Position numbers and translations under genes: made by a program. A DNA stretch of 35,512 nucleotides from Moraxella bovis (GTDB lineage: Bacteria > Pseudomonadota > Gammaproteobacteria > Pseudomonadales > Moraxellaceae): assembly GCF_002014975.1 (NCBI RefSeq), contig NZ_MUXV01000060.1, positions 1 through 35,512 on the forward strand, in the 5' to 3' direction. The notes beneath the pieces are model-generated. The model was not told the origin of the DNA and did no database searches. It was given only the letters and a program-made list of their open reading frames with translations. Below are positions 15,535 to 24,679 of this stretch, piece after piece (within the stretch, counting starts at the first letter, position 1; each line of letters begins with the position of its first letter).

Positions 15535-17184
15535 TTACAGTAAAATTTTGCGTGGGTCAGCAAGCAATTTGGCGATATAGCGAGTAAACACCGCCGCATC
15601 TGCTCCGTTAATCGTGCGATGGTCGTATGACAACGATAGCGGTAGCATAAGACGTGGTTCAAACTCTTTGCCATTCCAACGTGGCTGATAGGTAGATTCA
15701 GAAATCCCCAAAATTGCCACTTGTGGGTGATTAACCAGCGGTGTGAAATAAGTACCGCCCATGTTGCCTTGGCTTGAAATGGTGAATGACGCACCTTGCA
15801 AGTCTTTGGCGGACAGTTTCTTATCACGGGCTTTTTTGGCAAGCTCGCCAATCTCAATGGCAAGCTGGCGAATGCCTTTGGCTTGGGCATCACGAATCAC
15901 AGGCACAATCAAACCGTCATCGGTCGCCACCGCAATACCCATGTTCACCGATTTACGGATAATCATTTGGGTGTTGTCATCCGACACGTGGCTGTTGAAT
16001 TTGGGGTGCTGAGTCAAAGCGTAAGCAACCGCCTTAACGATAAACGCTAAAATGGTAAGGCTCACGCCTTGTGCCTTAAACTCGGCTTTTAGCTCGTTAC
16101 GCATGGCTTCGGTGTCGGTAATGTCCGCCAAGTCAAACTGCGTAACTTGTGGCAAAAGCGTGTTTAGGTTGAGCTGCGGAATAGAGACTTTTTGTAGGCG
16201 CGTTAGTTCAACCGTCTCAATCTCACCCCAGATTTCTTTATTGCTCATGTCAGGCAGTGGTGGCAGACTAATCGCCGAACCGCTTGCCACGCTGGCAGTG
16301 GGCTTGGTGGTGGCACTGCTGATGACCGACTTGACATAGCCAAACAAGTCTTCTTTTAGGATACGACCGTGTGGAGCTGTTCCCTTCACAAGGCTAATAT
16401 CCACGCCCAATTCACGAGCCAACTTACGCACGGCAGGTCCTGCGTGAGCGTCTTTGGCACGAGCGCTCACTTCTGCTTCTGGCAGTTTGGCACCGCTTGC
16501 AGGGACGGACGCAGGAGCTTCTACCTTTGGTGCTTCTACCTTAGGCGTATCAGTTTTGACTTCTGCTTTGGTTTCGCTTAGAGCGGACGTTTGGGCAGGG
16601 GCAGAACCACCTTTAATAGTAATAAAGGCTTGACCGTTGGTTACGGTATCGCCAGCATTTACCAAAATCGCCTCTACCACGCCGTCAAGTGGGGCTGGCA
16701 CTTCCACAGATGCTTTGTCAGACTCAACAAGTAGCAAGGATTGACCCTCGGTAACGCTATCGCCAACCTTAACAAGCACTTCGGCAACTTCAGCACTATC
16801 CACGCCCAAATCAGGTAGGCTGTGCGTTTGGCTTGCACCGCCCGAAACCGCACTTGGGGCTGGCTCAGATTTTGACTCTTCAGCTGTTGGAGCTTGTGGC
16901 TCTTCTTTTGGTTCTTGTGGGACTTCTTGAGTTTCTGCTTTTGAAGTAGAGTTAGATTGACCTGCTTCTACCTCAAAAAGGGCTGTACCCTCAGAGATAC
17001 TGTCGCCAACTTTTACCAAAATGGCGGTTACGGTACCGCCCACAGGGGACGGCACTTCTACGGACGCTTTGTCAGATTCTGCCAAAATTAGGCTGTCATT
17101 TTCGGAAATAACATCGCCAACTTTTACCAAAATTTCTGCCACTTCGGCACTGTCTACACCCAAATCGGGGGCTTTAATTTGCAT
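15535..17184 (-). CDS. aceF: Pyruvate dehydrogenase E2, dihydrolipoyl acetyltransferase
   Basis: This 549-residue E2 core of the pyruvate dehydrogenase complex has two lipoyl domains with lipoyl-lysines K39 and K157, both in ESDKASVEVP. Ala/Pro/Glu-rich linkers join them to a peripheral-subunit-binding domain (GPAVRKLARELG...GRILKEDL, about 249-280), followed by the acetyltransferase domain. The active-site motif is SYDHRTINGAD, with H522 and Asn526 where E. coli has Asp. The Asn form is found in other gammaproteobacterial E2p enzymes, so activity is expected. It starts 11 bases after aceE with AGGAG, as one operon. No lpd gene follows. Confidence 0.95.
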   Translation of the reverse strand: MQIKAPDLGVDSAEVAEILVKVGDVISENDSLILAESDKASVEVPSPVGGTVTAILVKVGDSISEGTALFEVEAGQSNSTSKAETQEVPQEPKEEPQAPTAEESKSEPAPSAVSGGASQTHSLPDLGVDSAEVAEVLVKVGDSVTEGQSLLLVESDKASVEVPAPLDGVVEAILVNAGDTVTNGQAFITIKGGSAPAQTSALSETKAEVKTDTPKVEAPKVEAPASVPASGAKLPEAEVSARAKDAHAGPAVRKLARELGVDISLVKGTAPHGRILKEDLFGYVKSVISSATTKPTASVASGSAISLPPLPDMSNKEIWGEIETVELTRLQKVSIPQLNLNTLLPQVTQFDLADITDTEAMRNELKAEFKAQGVSLTILAFIVKAVAYALTQHPKFNSHVSDDNTQMIIRKSVNMGIAVATDDGLIVPVIRDAQAKGIRQLAIEIGELAKKARDKKLSAKDLQGASFTISSQGNMGGTYFTPLVNHPQVAILGISESTYQPRWNGKEFEPRLMLPLSLSYDHRTINGADAAVFTRYIAKLLADPRKILL

Positions 17185-17195
17185 GATTTGTCTCC

Positions 17196-20027
17196 TTATT
17201 TGGGTTCGGTAATATTGCTGTCGTTAAGCAGTTTGGCATCTGCCTTATCTTCGCTACGCCCTTCGGTGCTGATGGCACTGTCTGGCTCATCTTTTAGCTC
17301 AGGCACAGCTTTTGGTGTTGGGCGCGCAGGAGCTGGGGCATCTGGGTAGTAGTCATGGTGTGGTTGCGGCTGCCATGCAGGAAGTTGGTCAGCATCAATA
17401 CCAAAGCTAGAAATGGCATCTTTAACCAAACGCACGTCAATCTCGCCCTCGTCCGCCAACTTTTTCAAGGTGGCGACCACGATATGAGCTGCATCCACAT
17501 TAAAGAAGCTACGCAAGTTGGCACGAGTGTCCGAACGTCCAAAACCGTCTGTGCCTAGCGTGGTATAAGGGCGTGTGTCAGGTAGCCAGCCACGAATCTG
17601 CTCAGGATAGTTACGCATATAGTCGGTAGCAGCAACCACGATACCTTTGTGTGGGGCAAGCTGCGTGGTGACCCAAGGCAGTTTTGGTTCGTCCGTTGGG
17701 TGCAAGCGGTTGTAATCGTCGCACGCCATGCCGTCACGAGTCAGCTCGTTAAAGCTCGTTACACTCCATACGTTGGCTTTGATGTTAAACTCTTCTGCCA
17801 AGATACGAGCTGCTTTTTGCACTTCTCTTAGAATCACGCCTGAACCAAGTAGCTGCACTTGGGTTGAGCCGTTGTCTTCTAGTAGGTACATACCACGTTT
17901 GATACCTTCTTCAATGGCTTGTCTGTTGTCACCAATGGCAGGTTGGTCGTAGTTTTCATTCATGAGTGTGATATAGTAGTACACACGTTCACCATTGCCA
18001 TACATACGTTTTAGACCGTCATGCATGATAACAGCAAGCTCATAGCCAAAGCATGGGTCATAGCTGACACAGTTTGGTACGGTGCCAAATAGAATATGGC
18101 TGTGTCCATCTTGGTGTTGTAGGCCCTCGCCGTTTAGCGTGGTACGTCCTGCGGTTGCCCCAAACAAGAAGCCTTGGGCTTGCATATCGCCTGCCGCCCA
18201 TGCAAGGTCGCCAATACGCTGGAAGCCAAACATCGAGTAGTAGATGTACATCGGAATCATCGGCAGAGCATTGGTTGAGTAGCTTGTGGCAAGGCTAATC
18301 CACGAACTCATCGCCCCTGCTTCGTTAATGCCCTCTTCTAGCATATGCCCATCTTTGGCTTCTTTGTAGCCCATGAGTGCTTCGGCATCTTCGGCAACAT
18401 AGTTTTGACCGACTGATGAATAAATGCCAAGTTGACGGAACATGCCCTCCAATCCAAAGGTACGAGCTTCATCAGGAACGATAGGCACAACGTATTTGTT
18501 TAGCCCTTTGTCTTTTAATAGTGCCGAAAGCAAACGCACAAATACCATCGTGGTGGACTGCTCTTTTCCTTTACTGCCTTGTAACACACCGTCAAACACA
18601 GACAATTCGGGGATTTCTAGTGGGATATGACCGCTACGGCGAGCAGGCAAGTGTCCGCCCAAAGATTCACGGCGACCCATGAGGTATTTGTATTCAGGAC
18701 TGTCTTCGCTTGGGCGGTAAAATGGCAAGTTTTGCAATTCATCATCGCTGATTGGTAGGTCAAATCTGTCACGGAAGTATTTTAGACCACTCTCGTCTAG
18801 TTTTTTTAATTGGTGAGCTTTGTTTACCGCTTGGATTTGCTTGGATAGACCATAGCCCTTGACAGTTTTGACAAGGATAACGGTTGGCTGACCTTTGGTT
18901 TTCATGGCTTCGGCATAAGCAGCATACACCTTTTTGGGGTCGTGTCCGCCACGGTTTAGACGCATGATTTCATCATCAGACAAGGCAGACGCCATGTCGG
19001 CAAGCTCTGGGTATTTACCAAAGAATTCTTTGCGTACAAACGCACCGTCACGAGCGGTATAAAGCTGATATTCGCCATCCACCACTTCTTCCATGCGTTG
19101 CTTTAACGCACCTGATGTGTCTTTGGCAAGTAGGCTGTCCCAATGGTCACCCCAAATGACTTTAATCACACGCCAGCCTGCCCCACGGAACACCGATTCT
19201 AACTCTTGAATGATTTTGCCATTGCCACGCACAGGACCGTCAAGACGTTGCAGATTACAGTTGATGACCCAAATTAGGTTATCAAGCTTTTCACGACCTG
19301 CCATGCTAATCGCACCCAGACTCTCTGGCTCGTCTGTTTCGCCATCGCCTAAGAACGCCCAAACTTTGCGGTCTTCGTCTTTAATCAAGCTACGGTTGGT
19401 TAGGTACTTTTGAGTACGGGCTTGATAAATACTCATCAAAGGCCCAAGACCCATCGATACAGTCGGGAACTGCCAGTAGTCAGGCATGAGATAAGGGTGC
19501 GGATAGCTTGATAGACCTTTGCCGTCCACTTCACGGCGGAAGTTTTTGAGTTGTTCTTCTGACAGACGACCTTCCATAAAGGAGCGAGCGTACATACCAG
19601 GGGCACCATGACCTTGATAATAAATCATGTCGCCACCGTGGTTCTCGCTTGGAGCTCGCCAAAAGTGGTTAAAGCCAGTCTCATACAGGGTTGCCGATGA
19701 CGCAAATGTCGCCAAATGCCCACCCAAATCATCGTCATTTAGGTTGGCACGCATGACCATCGCTAGGGCGTTATAACGCATGATTGAGCGGATTTTACGC
19801 TCTAAGTGCAAATCCCCTGGATAAGCAGGCTCGTCTTCGACGGCAATGGTATTGACATAAGCAGTGTCTAGGCGGTTAAAAGGCAAGCCTTCTTGTACTG
19901 CTTTGTTATATAGGGCTTTTAATAAGAATTGAGCCCGCTCTTTGTCGGCGTTTTTGATGACCGACTCAAATGCATCAAGCCACTCTTGGGTTTCTACATG
20001 GTCGGAATCGTTGTAATAGGTCGTCAT
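17196..20027 (-). CDS. aceE: Pyruvate dehydrogenase E1 component (homodimeric type)
   Basis: This thiamine-diphosphate enzyme decarboxylates pyruvate and acetylates the lipoyl groups of AceF. The HGAPG motif, the cofactor site GDGETDEPE...INCNLQ and the C-terminal transketolase-like GRSDTRANLR region are clear. At 943 residues it exceeds the ~886 of E. coli. The extra part is a low-complexity tail after QLPAWQPQPHHDYYP, rich in Pro, Ala, Asp and Lys, of about 45 residues. The ATG at 20027 has AGGA 7 bases upstream. The upstream region carries two small hairpins and copy 2 of the 204-bp repeat. No pdhR regulator gene is present next to it. Confidence 0.97.
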   Translation of the reverse strand: MTTYYNDSDHVETQEWLDAFESVIKNADKERAQFLLKALYNKAVQEGLPFNRLDTAYVNTIAVEDEPAYPGDLHLERKIRSIMRYNALAMVMRANLNDDDLGGHLATFASSATLYETGFNHFWRAPSENHGGDMIYYQGHGAPGMYARSFMEGRLSEEQLKNFRREVDGKGLSSYPHPYLMPDYWQFPTVSMGLGPLMSIYQARTQKYLTNRSLIKDEDRKVWAFLGDGETDEPESLGAISMAGREKLDNLIWVINCNLQRLDGPVRGNGKIIQELESVFRGAGWRVIKVIWGDHWDSLLAKDTSGALKQRMEEVVDGEYQLYTARDGAFVRKEFFGKYPELADMASALSDDEIMRLNRGGHDPKKVYAAYAEAMKTKGQPTVILVKTVKGYGLSKQIQAVNKAHQLKKLDESGLKYFRDRFDLPISDDELQNLPFYRPSEDSPEYKYLMGRRESLGGHLPARRSGHIPLEIPELSVFDGVLQGSKGKEQSTTMVFVRLLSALLKDKGLNKYVVPIVPDEARTFGLEGMFRQLGIYSSVGQNYVAEDAEALMGYKEAKDGHMLEEGINEAGAMSSWISLATSYSTNALPMIPMYIYYSMFGFQRIGDLAWAAGDMQAQGFLFGATAGRTTLNGEGLQHQDGHSHILFGTVPNCVSYDPCFGYELAVIMHDGLKRMYGNGERVYYYITLMNENYDQPAIGDNRQAIEEGIKRGMYLLEDNGSTQVQLLGSGVILREVQKAARILAEEFNIKANVWSVTSFNELTRDGMACDDYNRLHPTDEPKLPWVTTQLAPHKGIVVAATDYMRNYPEQIRGWLPDTRPYTTLGTDGFGRSDTRANLRSFFNVDAAHIVVATLKKLADEGEIDVRLVKDAISSFGIDADQLPAWQPQPHHDYYPDAPAPARPTPKAVPELKDEPDSAISTEGRSEDKADAKLLNDSNITEPK

Positions 20028-20050
20028 AAAATTTTCCTACTGTTGTGAAT

Positions 20051-20096
20051 GCTAAGATGAACTTAGCGATGAATGTCAAGCACAGATAGCTTGACA
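20051..20096 (-). promoter_or_regulatory. Two consecutive hairpins in the aceE leader
   Basis: Reading toward aceE, TGTCAAG-N9-CTTGACA (20096-20074) is followed by GCTAAG-N5-CTTAGC (20067-20051). The second ends about 23 bases before the start codon. They could be an operator or a leader structure. They do not match the PdhR operator, and TTGACA within the first could instead be a -35. Confidence 0.4.
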
Positions 20097-20239
20097 GAAA
20101 ACTATGTCACTTTTGTGAAAAGCTGTGAAAAGTTACTTTTTATAAAAGCTAATTTTAGTCATATATTATAAAAGACTTTGCCTAAAATTTGTTATGTTTT
20201 TTGGTAAATGTTTATCATTGAACTATTTTTTAAATAAAT

Positions 20240-20446
20240 AAGGCGTGCTGAACATTGATAACATTTTTATGAAATAAGATGAAAATTTTAATGCTTTAGT
20301 CCATTTTTGCATGAAAAATGGCTAAATCTTGTGGCTCGAAGTCAAAAACTTGCTTGATAGAATGACTATCAATCTCAAGTTTTTTCCTTGAAAAACGTGC
20401 GATTTTTCTCATTTTTCATTGCAAATACCAACATTCAACACGCCCT
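20240..20446. repeat. Structured ~204-bp repeat, copy 2
   Basis: Same element and orientation as 6131-6334. The ends AAGGCGTGCTGAAC and ATTCAACACGCCCT are imperfect inverted repeats. The centre can form a long hairpin, AAAAACTTG-C-TTGATAG around loop AATGA with CTATCAA-TCT-CAAGTTTTT. The right half is nearly identical to copy 1, while the left half has drifted. It lies about 100 bases past the 3' end of the lipoprotein gene at 20549 and upstream of aceE. Confidence 0.75.
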
Positions 20447-20548
20447 AGTGAAAATAAATTTTGGGTGAAATCATAACAGACATCTCACCCCAAGCCCACT
20501 AGCCAAACACGTATCGCCTACCACCAAAGGATGACCAAGCAGAACAAG

Positions 20549-21079
20549 TCACTGATAAAACGCTTGTACTGTTTTCTTGCCATTTTTGACAATGTCCACA
20601 GGCGTATCATCGCACGGCACTTGATAAATGGTGTTCGCCCCTTTAAAAATATAGACCACATAAGGACTGTCAAGCAGTGGATTGATGTTTTGACTGGCGT
20701 CCTTGATCTTTGCCAATACCATCATCTCATCAGGGCGTGCCAGTACACGCTCGACATCAGATTTATCAAGCGATAAGGCATTCACGCCAAAATAATCCCA
20801 CGCCTCATCCACGCTTATCTCATCCAAAGGTTCGGGGTTATCCCACAGCGTTTTTGCCCCGTCAGGCTCTTTCATTTGCATGAAAAAACCGCCTGCCTGC
20901 TCACTGACTTTTATCTGAGCAGGGCTATTTTTCTCAACGCTATAACAGCCGACAAATGCCTCTGCCTGCCCATCTGCTTTGGCAGTCGGGGCGTTATCGG
21001 TTGGGGCGGTTTGGTTGCAGGCGGTTAAGCCAAGGGCAAAGAAAATGGATGGGATACAAGAATAAGATTTGATAGACAT
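20549..21079 (-). CDS. Lipoprotein of unknown function
   Basis: This 176-residue protein has a lipobox LTAC (Cys21), a Thr/Ala/Pro-rich linker after the anchor and a folded part beginning EAFVGCYSVEK. Further cysteines (VGC and PCDD) could form one disulfide. The 3' end has one frame without rare features. It stands alone between the MITE upstream and the 204-bp repeat downstream. I recognise no family. Confidence 0.75.
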   Translation of the reverse strand: MSIKSYSCIPSIFFALGLTACNQTAPTDNAPTAKADGQAEAFVGCYSVEKNSPAQIKVSEQAGGFFMQMKEPDGAKTLWDNPEPLDEISVDEAWDYFGVNALSLDKSDVERVLARPDEMMVLAKIKDASQNINPLLDSPYVVYIFKGANTIYQVPCDDTPVDIVKNGKKTVQAFYQ

Positions 21080-21149
21080 GGTGTGATTAATAAAGGTTAA
21101 GTTAAATTGATTCGTGTTAGTTTTTGATTTTAGATGATTTTATTAATTT

Positions 21150-21282
21150 GGTAGTAGTCTAAAAAGTATGCCAAACTAGGTTTTCCGTTCGCCCTGAGCC
21201 TGCCTGCGGGTAGGAAAACCGTTAGGTTTACCAAGCTCACCACGAACGGTTTTCTTTGTAGCATACTTTTTGAACCAGAGCC
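21150..21282. mobile_element. 133-bp MITE with 22-bp imperfect terminal repeats and perfect 8-bp target duplication
   Basis: The ends are GGTAGTAGTCTAAAAAGTATGC (left, written in two parts: GGTAGTAGTCT and AAAAAGTATGC) and, reverse-complemented, GGCTCTGGTTC plus AAAAAGTATGC on the right; 16 of 22 positions agree. The flanks are ATTAATTT at 21142-21149 and again at 21283-21290, a perfect 8-bp duplication. Inside is a nested palindrome (TTTTCCGTTCG...CGAACGG) with GCCCTGAGCC. No transposase can be encoded. GG-starting ends with 8-bp duplications are usual for the IS1595 family; that assignment is inference. Confidence 0.8.
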
Positions 21283-21508
21283 ATTAATTTTAAAAGCAAA
21301 TCATCAAGTACTGACATCATTTAAAAAAATGATAAGTTTATTAAGGGGTAAATTTTAAAAAACAAAATTGCAATCAACAATATTTTTAGACAATCCCCAT
21401 CGGAATACATTACAATTTGTTTATGTTAAAATCTTATTATTTTTGGCAAATGCGACTGTTACCGATATTTGTAAATTTTAAAAATTATTCAAATAACAAA
21501 CCAAACCA
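21283..21508. other. Intergenic DNA, nothing recognised
   Basis: About 225 AT-rich bases lie between the MITE and the trmL stop. I see no coding frame, tRNA or convincing terminator. Confidence 0.6.
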
Positions 21509-22039
21509 TCACTCAGGACGGCTAGACAGACGATGATAGCCCACGCTCTCACCAACATCACCGACAAAACCAAGCTGTCGCCACACTTCATACAGACAAA
21601 TCGCCACGCTGTTAGACAGGTTAAGACTGCGAGAATCAGGGAGCATGGGCAATCTTAGCCAGTTATTCGCCCCAATGTCATCACGCACAAAAGACGGCAA
21701 ACCGTCTGTCTCTGAGCCGAACACCAGTGCCACCGAGCTGTTACCAACTTTAAAATCATAGTTATAAAACGGACGGCTAAACTTGGTCGTCATCGCCACG
21801 ACCGTATCCACGCCCACGCTTACCAAATAAGCACGGCACGTCTGCCAGTCATCATGTACTTGCATGTTGGCATATTCATGATAGTCAAGACCCGCCCGTC
21901 TTAGCTTTTTATCATCAAGCTCAAAGGCCAAGGGCTTGATAAGGTGCAATTTTGCCCCTGTATTGGCACACAGACGAATGGCATTGCCGGTATTGTTGGG
22001 GATTTTGGGGGTGTAGAGAACGATATGAATTTGTTTCAT
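21509..22039 (-). CDS. trmL: tRNA (cytidine/uridine-2'-O-)-methyltransferase TrmL
   Basis: This 176-residue SPOUT-class enzyme methylates the 2'-OH of the wobble base 34 of leucine tRNAs. Family motifs are the N-terminal IVLYTPKIPNNTGNAIRLCA, the trefoil-knot motif ALVFGSETDGLP and RLPMLPDSRSLNLSNSVAICLYE near the C-terminus. Length and motif order are normal. It starts 21 bases after the hemW stop on the same strand, so the two are likely co-transcribed. Confidence 0.93.
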   Translation of the reverse strand: MKQIHIVLYTPKIPNNTGNAIRLCANTGAKLHLIKPLAFELDDKKLRRAGLDYHEYANMQVHDDWQTCRAYLVSVGVDTVVAMTTKFSRPFYNYDFKVGNSSVALVFGSETDGLPSFVRDDIGANNWLRLPMLPDSRSLNLSNSVAICLYEVWRQLGFVGDVGESVGYHRLSSRPE

Positions 22040-22060
22040 GGCTGTATTTCGTTGTTATTT

Positions 22061-23269
22061 TTATAAAAAAGCCCGAACCAAATGATTGACGTATTTAAAG
22101 CCCATCTTGGTCGGGGCGATGATGTCAGGGTGAAACACCATCAGCCCTTGATGTTGCAGGGGTAAAAGCTCATTATCAATCGTGCTAATAAGTAGCCCCG
22201 TCCGCTCTTCAAAGGTGCGAGTCGTCGTGCCATCTGCCAAACGCAGGGCATTCATCATAAATTCAAAGGGCAGGCTTTCATCCGCTACCCGTTCAAAGCC
22301 TACCATCTTTGGGGCGTTATCATAATTTAGATAGTCTTTGGGCAGGCGAGATTTGGCATAACGATAAATGCCATCTGGATAATCATCATGTCCATGCAGT
22401 GTTACTTTGCCATGCCCACCTGCCCCAATGGCAAGATAGTCGCCAAACTGCCAATAATTGACATTATGACGACACGGCTCATCATCACGCCCGACCCATG
22501 CCGACACTTCATAATTGGCAAAACCTGCTTGCAAAAGTCGCTCTCGCCCTGCATTCTCTATGCGTTCTAGCTCATCATCACAGGGCAGGTCGGGCGGACT
22601 GCGATAAAAGGCGGTGTTCGGCTCAATGGTTAGCTGATACCATGAGATGTGCGTTGCCCCTGCCGATAATGCCATGTCAATGTCACGCACGGCAAGTGTG
22701 GCGGTCTGATTGGGCAAGCCATGCATTAGGTCGGCATTGATACGGGTAAAGCCTGCTTGTTTGGCGTTTTTGACGGCATTGACCGCTTCATCATGGCGAT
22801 GTATTCGCCCCAATGTCGTCAACACCTCATCATCAAAGGACTGCACACCCACCGATAAGCGGTTGATACCCAGTGCCAAATAGTCGGCAAAAGGGGCGTG
22901 TTCTAGCGTGCTGGGGTTAGCTTCTAAGGTAATCTCAATATCATCGGCAAAAGGAAGCATCTCACGCAACCCCAAAAAAAGCACCCGATACTGCTCTATC
23001 GGCAACAGCGACGGTGTTCCCCCACCGATAAAGATACTCTGTATCGCACGCCCCCCTGTTAAGGCAACCTGCGAGCGAGCGTCAGCCAAAAGCGCCTTGA
23101 CATAGTCGGCAAAGGGAGCAGACTCGGGCAAGGCGTGCGAGTTAAAATCACAATACAGGCATTTTTTGACACACCACGGAATGTGAATGTACAAAGACAA
23201 TGGGATATTGGCAGGGTCAAGGATTAGGCTATGTTCGTTCATGGTTTTTTGTGGCGTGACACATGCCAT
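22061..23269 (-). CDS. hemW: Radical SAM heme chaperone HemW
   Basis: This 402-residue protein resembles oxygen-independent coproporphyrinogen oxidase. The 4Fe-4S motif is CVKKCLYC in LSLYIHIPWCVKKCLYCDFN, followed by IFIGGGTPSLL, ITLEANPST and the SVGVQSFDD block. The short N-terminus before the cluster, without the extra HemN cysteine, fits HemW, which delivers heme rather than making it. The ATG at 23269 has AAAGG upstream; an in-frame ATG at 23242 is possible but lacks a ribosome site. In many gammaproteobacteria hemW follows rdgB, which is not the case here. Confidence 0.92.
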   Translation of the reverse strand: MACVTPQKTMNEHSLILDPANIPLSLYIHIPWCVKKCLYCDFNSHALPESAPFADYVKALLADARSQVALTGGRAIQSIFIGGGTPSLLPIEQYRVLFLGLREMLPFADDIEITLEANPSTLEHAPFADYLALGINRLSVGVQSFDDEVLTTLGRIHRHDEAVNAVKNAKQAGFTRINADLMHGLPNQTATLAVRDIDMALSAGATHISWYQLTIEPNTAFYRSPPDLPCDDELERIENAGRERLLQAGFANYEVSAWVGRDDEPCRHNVNYWQFGDYLAIGAGGHGKVTLHGHDDYPDGIYRYAKSRLPKDYLNYDNAPKMVGFERVADESLPFEFMMNALRLADGTTTRTFEERTGLLISTIDNELLPLQHQGLMVFHPDIIAPTKMGFKYVNHLVRAFL

Positions 23270-23362
23270 GCCTTTTGTTGTTTTTATGATTGGTTGTTAT
23301 GATTTTTGTGTTAAGTTGCCATACTATTTGGTATTGTATTTAGCCATCATATCAGCTCACGC

Positions 23363-24538
23363 CTAGTCTTGCACCAAATCATCAAATTGCAACAAACCAA
23401 ACTTCATCCCCAAATGCTTCTCTAAGGCAGGCAGGTTAAAGGCGTCATCTTCGCCCACCAAGCTAACAGACACGCCCGATTGTCCTGCTCGCCCTGTGCG
23501 TCCGATACGATGAACATAATCATCAGGCAAATCAGGCAATGTGTAGTTAATGACATGGGTCACGTCATCCACATGTATGCCACGCCCTGCCACGTCGGTC
23601 GCCACCAGTACGTTTACTTCGCCATCTTTAAAGCGTTTTAGGTAACGCTCTCGCTTGGCTTGGGCAACATCTCCTGAGAGCATGGTCACGTCCACATGCT
23701 TGCGTAGGTTGTCATACAGGCGTTTAACTTGGTCTTTGCGATTGGCAAAGACAATGGCTTTTTTGACATCATCACTGCCAAGCAACTGCTTTAATGCCGT
23801 CAGTTTTTGGCGGTCGGTCAATAGATAAAAACGCTGTTCAATGTTCTTATTGGTACGACTCTCGGGGGCGATTTCCACAAAAGTCGGCTGATACAGCCAG
23901 CGATACGCCAAATTCATGACGTCGGTGTTAAACGTTGCTGAGAACAGTAAACTTTGGCGGTGCGTATTGGCAGGCATTTTGTTGATGAGTCGCTTGACAT
24001 CAGGAATAAACCCCATGTCCAGCATGCGGTCGGCTTCATCTAACACCAACACTTCCACACGGTCAAGAAACAGCACGCCCTTTTGCACCCAGTCAATAAT
24101 CCGCCCCGGTGTGCCAATCAAAATATCCATCGGGCGACGGTTTATCTCATTTGCTTGCTTGTCATAATCCGCCCCACCAGTCATGCACAAAGCATACAAC
24201 CCACTGTATTTGACGAGCTCTCGGCAGTCGCTATAAATCTGCTGTGCCAGCTCTCGGGTCGGTGCTAGGATTAACGACCGTGGCTCACCCAAATAACGTG
24301 TCTCATCATCACCAAACGGGCGAGAAAGCAGACTTTGGATGATGGTAATTAAAAACGTGGCGGTCTTGCCCGTGCCTGTCTGTGCCTGCCCAATGGCGTC
24401 TTGTCCTGCTAGGGTATGGGGCAAGATTTGGGCTTGAACGGGCGTGAGAGTCTCAAAACCCAAAGCCGATACTGCCTTTTGGATGGGTTCTGCTAGGGGT
24501 AAGTCACGAAACGTGCTAAATTGCTCGGTCAAGGGCAT
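23363..24538 (-). CDS. rhlB: DEAD-box RNA helicase, RhlB-like
   Basis: This 391-residue ATP-dependent RNA helicase has all core motifs: Q motif (GFETLTPVQAQILP), Walker A AQTGTGKT, PTRELA, TPGR, DEAD, SAT, the ATDVAGRGIHVDDV block and HRIGRTGRAG. It ends soon after the second RecA domain, without the long basic tail of RhlE or the RNA-recognition module of DbpA/CsdA, which fits a compact RhlB. Whether it joins an RNase E degradosome cannot be seen. The ribosome site AAAGGA lies very close to the ATG at 24538. It is a single gene on the minus strand. Confidence 0.85.
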   Translation of the reverse strand: MPLTEQFSTFRDLPLAEPIQKAVSALGFETLTPVQAQILPHTLAGQDAIGQAQTGTGKTATFLITIIQSLLSRPFGDDETRYLGEPRSLILAPTRELAQQIYSDCRELVKYSGLYALCMTGGADYDKQANEINRRPMDILIGTPGRIIDWVQKGVLFLDRVEVLVLDEADRMLDMGFIPDVKRLINKMPANTHRQSLLFSATFNTDVMNLAYRWLYQPTFVEIAPESRTNKNIEQRFYLLTDRQKLTALKQLLGSDDVKKAIVFANRKDQVKRLYDNLRKHVDVTMLSGDVAQAKRERYLKRFKDGEVNVLVATDVAGRGIHVDDVTHVINYTLPDLPDDYVHRIGRTGRAGQSGVSVSLVGEDDAFNLPALEKHLGMKFGLLQFDDLVQD

Positions 24539-24679
24539 GTCCTTTTAAGCTAAATGGGCGAATATTGTTTGGTGTTTTTACCAAATGTTTGTCAAGTTTT
24601 TATCAATGATATTTTTAAAAATGATAAAAATCAAAAGTGATTGGCAACATTTATGTTTTTATCTTTTGATATTTTTAAA

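Noticed and set aside
15597..15640. AceF active-site Asp replaced by Asn (HRTIN) as a sign of inactivation
   Set aside because: Asn at this position is found in working E2p enzymes of other gammaproteobacteria, and the rest of the gene is intact.
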